Of a stretch of DNA of 26,642 nt, positions 24,535-26,642 are shown piece by piece (within the stretch, counting starts at the first letter, position 1; the number at the start of each line of letters is the position of its first letter). This DNA comes from a virus: the IMG/VR virus record IMGVR_UViG_3300007276_000248, positions 1 through 26,642 of that record; one strand, 5' to 3'. The notes beneath the pieces are model-generated. The model worked only from the letters and a program-made list of their open reading frames with translations, ran no database searches and was not told the DNA's origin. The position numbers were made by a program, and so were the translations under genes.

Positions 24535-24741
24535 TTAAAATTCGTCTGGCGACACCACTTTAGCACTGTCTTCTCTAGAGATCATCATCCTACCGTCAGG
24601 CAAAACTTCTAGCACCTCGAAACCCTCTGAGTTTTTGTCGCCTACCTTAAACTTAGCTACTTTTTTATCTTTAAAGAGATCAACTTCTTGATTTATAAGG
24701 TTTTCTTTGTCTTTATCTTTGTTAAATCTGGGCTCTTTCAT
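24535..24741 (-). CDS. Small charged hypothetical protein (68 aa)
   Basis: Unrecognised. The N-terminal half is highly charged (KEPRFNKDKDKENL); the C-terminal half looks like a short beta-rich unit (VAKFKVGDKNSEGFEVLEV then PDGRMMISRED). The start is placed at 24741 because AGG lies 6 bases upstream and the ATG follows the previous stop by one base (TAATATG). An in-frame upstream Met at 24762 would overlap the previous gene without a good ribosome site. It ends 24 bases before the MuF-polymerase gene. Conservation of this small gene in relatives would be the real test. Confidence 0.55.
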   Translation of the reverse strand: MKEPRFNKDKDKENLINQEVDLFKDKKVAKFKVGDKNSEGFEVLEVLPDGRMMISREDSAKVVSPDEF

Positions 24742-24742
24742 A

Positions 24743-25000
24743 TTAGACCTCAAATAGCTCACATAGAGCCTTTTCTGTTAATGCAAACCGCCCGTTTGCG
24801 TTGTTACCCTTCATAGGGGACAAAAGCCATTTCTGTGAATCTTCGCAGAAACTCTTAACTGACCATCGACCGTCCTTAGACTCCATGCCGACTTTAACTT
24901 TTGGGGTTACTTTAGGCGACCCTTTTACTTCCCCATCCACAGGAGCCTCTGGCTTTGACTTGGGGCGACCGGGGCGGCGCTTACTGTTCTCTTCAATCAT
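24743..25000 (-). CDS. Small basic protein with an AT-hook-like motif (85 aa), function unknown
   Basis: I do not recognise the family. Near the N-terminus is KRRPGRPKSKP, which fits the AT-hook core (R-G-R-P flanked by basic residues), a minor-groove DNA-binding peptide. A Pro/Lys-rich linker leads to a compact C-terminal part with Trp and aromatic residues (GRWSVKSFCEDSQKWLLSP). I chose the ATG at 25000 because AAGGA sits 8 bases upstream; the adjacent ATG at 25003 is equally readable, and a farther ATG at 25036 has a poorly spaced site. The start overlaps the portal stop (ATGATTGA), so translation is probably coupled. Its place between portal and the MuF-polymerase suggests a head or DNA-associated role, but that is inference. 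Confidence 0.6.
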   Translation of the reverse strand: MIEENSKRRPGRPKSKPEAPVDGEVKGSPKVTPKVKVGMESKDGRWSVKSFCEDSQKWLLSPMKGNNANGRFALTEKALCELFEV

Positions 25001-26642
25001 CATCCTCTTCCTTCTCTTGTAATGTAACAGGAGCATTCACCTGTTTGTTAATTATACCTTCCATATCTTGAGGGTCAAGTCCTCCCATGATAAGATCGTC
25101 TTCGTCAATCTCTGAACGTCCTATATCGTCGTTGTACTCTGAGTCGATAAGGTCGTTAGATTTAGCAAGATCGAGAAATACAGAGCGAGGTATGATACCA
25201 CCTTGGTACCACTCTGTGACCAATCGTAACCAGTCAGCACCAATAGGGGCAGGGTTAAGATCAGGGGAGAGATCAAATTCGATTTCTTCAATTTTGTAAT
25301 CAGTGTCGTAGCGCCAGTTCAGCATCCACACAATTACTTTGCGTATCTGTTGAGATGCCTTCTTACCTATAGAGGCAAGCAGGGCTGTCTGTCCCGCATT
25401 CCTAATCTCTAAGGCTACACCGGAGTCTCGTCCTCCCCCAGACTCAGCCGCCATCATACGGATACCCAACCGGGCCATCTCGTTAATAGTGTTCTGAATG
25501 ATAGCCTCCATATCCCGGAGAGCTTTTGAAGGGGTCTCTAGCGCTGACACTTCATCCCCTTGTGCCACCTTGATCCAAGAACCTAGACCAGCTGATACTA
25601 GATTGTCAAACTGGTCATCTGTCATGTCAGAAGCTACTACAGGCGTGTATGTGGCAGAACCGAGTAGTAGGTGATTCCTTCGTGATACCTTATTGTAGAG
25701 GGACACTTCCCGATCAATCAAGGGCATTAGCATTGGTTCCTCCCCTTCTATGTTACCATTAAGAGGCACAGCAGGGATGAATTCCAAATGCTTGTCGTTG
25801 GACAAAATATTATCAAAAGTAGTGACAAACGACCAAGCGCTTTTTCCAGATTTGTTACCACCAGTGGCAGTTACAGAGTAGTCTTGTTGCTTTACGCCAT
25901 TAATATATTCTACATTTACAGCTTCACCTCTGTTGTACTTATACTTATCTACAACATACTGACCATCAGCATTGAGCTTATGTACATAAGCTACTTCTTC
26001 GTAGTTAGGGTGGAACTCGTTCTCAGCATAGCTCGTCTCAAAAGTACGGATTACTAGCATTGTAAGACAATTGACACCTGTCTTTGGGTGGCTACCCATC
26101 TTCCAATTCACAACAGATTCTGCGTTAACCAGTATCGGATAAGGGGTAATACTATCTCGTTCGGCTTTAGACAAGTTTTCAGGATTGTTTACTACAGGGT
26201 AATCAACCATAACCCATGCTCTAGAAGTCTGGAACTCTTCGTTGAGAGCTTCATCCAAGAAAGACATCATTGAATTATCGTTTGAAGTGAAAGTATTACG
26301 TATCCACTCTAGCGCGTCTTCAGGGGCGCTATCAGGTAGCTTGATATGAGGTTGTTTTCGTAACATACCTCCAACTAGTACCTTCACGTACTGAGCGGTT
26401 AAACCCGGTAACTCTGCTTCTGCTTTGTAAAAATTGTACTGCTCGTTCGTCATTGAGGGTGAAAAAGGTAAGAGGATGTTCGAAAACCCAACCGTGTCCA
26501 CGTAGGCGTCCAATTCTTTCACATGGGCCTGACCATTAAGAACTCCTCTGGATCTTCTCCAAAGATGCTTCAATGATTCATACCGAGAATGAGGATCTCC
26601 AACTGACTTGCTCTTATTCGATGATGTGGCACTATTAGCCAT
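24993..26642 (-). CDS. Phage portal protein, DUF4055 type (549 aa)
   Basis: Portal proteins form the dodecameric ring at the capsid vertex through which DNA is packaged and ejected. The N-terminal third has the layout of the DUF4055 portal family: a short polar leader, an aromatic/Trp-rich segment (SLKHLWRRSRGVL), a 'LLPFSPSMTNEQYNFYKAEA' stretch, then the helix preceding 'RKQP'. A long acidic C-terminus ends EEKEEDDD. A MuF-type protein and a scaffold follow, as expected for a portal gene. The ATG lies exactly on the window edge, so its ribosome binding site cannot be seen and an upstream extension is possible, although the family-like beginning suggests the gene is essentially whole. The 3' end overlaps the start of the next small gene by a few bases, implying translational coupling. 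Confidence 0.85.
   Translation of the reverse strand: MANSATSSNKSKSVGDPHSRYESLKHLWRRSRGVLNGQAHVKELDAYVDTVGFSNILLPFSPSMTNEQYNFYKAEAELPGLTAQYVKVLVGGMLRKQPHIKLPDSAPEDALEWIRNTFTSNDNSMMSFLDEALNEEFQTSRAWVMVDYPVVNNPENLSKAERDSITPYPILVNAESVVNWKMGSHPKTGVNCLTMLVIRTFETSYAENEFHPNYEEVAYVHKLNADGQYVVDKYKYNRGEAVNVEYINGVKQQDYSVTATGGNKSGKSAWSFVTTFDNILSNDKHLEFIPAVPLNGNIEGEEPMLMPLIDREVSLYNKVSRRNHLLLGSATYTPVVASDMTDDQFDNLVSAGLGSWIKVAQGDEVSALETPSKALRDMEAIIQNTINEMARLGIRMMAAESGGGRDSGVALEIRNAGQTALLASIGKKASQQIRKVIVWMLNWRYDTDYKIEEIEFDLSPDLNPAPIGADWLRLVTEWYQGGIIPRSVFLDLAKSNDLIDSEYNDDIGRSEIDEDDLIMGGLDPQDMEGIINKQVNAPVTLQEKEEDDD

Noticed and set aside
24511-24540. T7-class promoter before the MuF-polymerase gene
   Set aside because: Only about half of the positions match the T7 consensus, and the matching part is mostly the Shine-Dalgarno, so there is no independent support.
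24743-25036. Longer start (ATG 25036) for the AT-hook-like protein
   Set aside because: It would overlap the portal by 44 bases with AGGTGA almost touching the ATG; the ATGs at 25003/25000 have AAGGA at proper spacing.

Overview
This window is part of the late (structural) region of a tailed double-stranded DNA phage. The order is portal, MuF-type head protein, scaffold, major capsid protein, neck proteins, tail tube, frameshifted tail chaperone, a very long tape measure, and a J-type tail tip. That order and the ~1950-residue tape measure point to a siphovirus with a long flexible tail. The J-type tip and the Shine-Dalgarno-led, tightly overlapping genes suggest a Gram-negative host, but the host cannot be named from the sequence. 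Every supported gene is on the minus strand, so the operon reads from right to left. I see no terminase, lysis, replication or integration genes.

Head module (26642 down to about 17183): DUF4055-type portal; two small unknown genes, the first with an AT-hook-like motif; a 1489-residue protein; scaffold; major capsid protein; and two connector/closure proteins. The 1489-residue protein is the outstanding item. Its N-terminus is a MuF (SPP1 gp7-like) head domain. Its C-terminal half carries all the signature motifs of a T7/N4-type single-subunit RNA polymerase: DxxGR, motif A Asp, motif B Lys/Tyr-Gly, and motif C His-Asp. It occupies the normal MuF slot between portal and scaffold. This suggests an RNA polymerase carried into the capsid by a MuF domain and ejected with the DNA, similar in role to the N4 virion RNA polymerase but with a different architecture.

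Tail module (about 17190 down to 101): tail terminator, tail tube, a tRNA-Thr(UGU) embedded in the operon, a small unknown gene, a lambda G/GT-like chaperone made by -1 frameshifting at GGGAAAC, an HK97 gp10-like protein, a strong intrinsic terminator, a palindrome, the tape measure, two distal/hub tail proteins, a 2297-residue J-like tip with eight alternating repeats, and a GNAT-like protein. The tape measure appears to start at a non-canonical ATC codon behind a perfect AGGAGG. With the terminator just upstream, this looks like a way to keep a low-copy protein scarce.

No gene-free stretch exceeds about 110 bases. The non-coding gaps hold the tRNA, hairpins, the terminator and short leaders.
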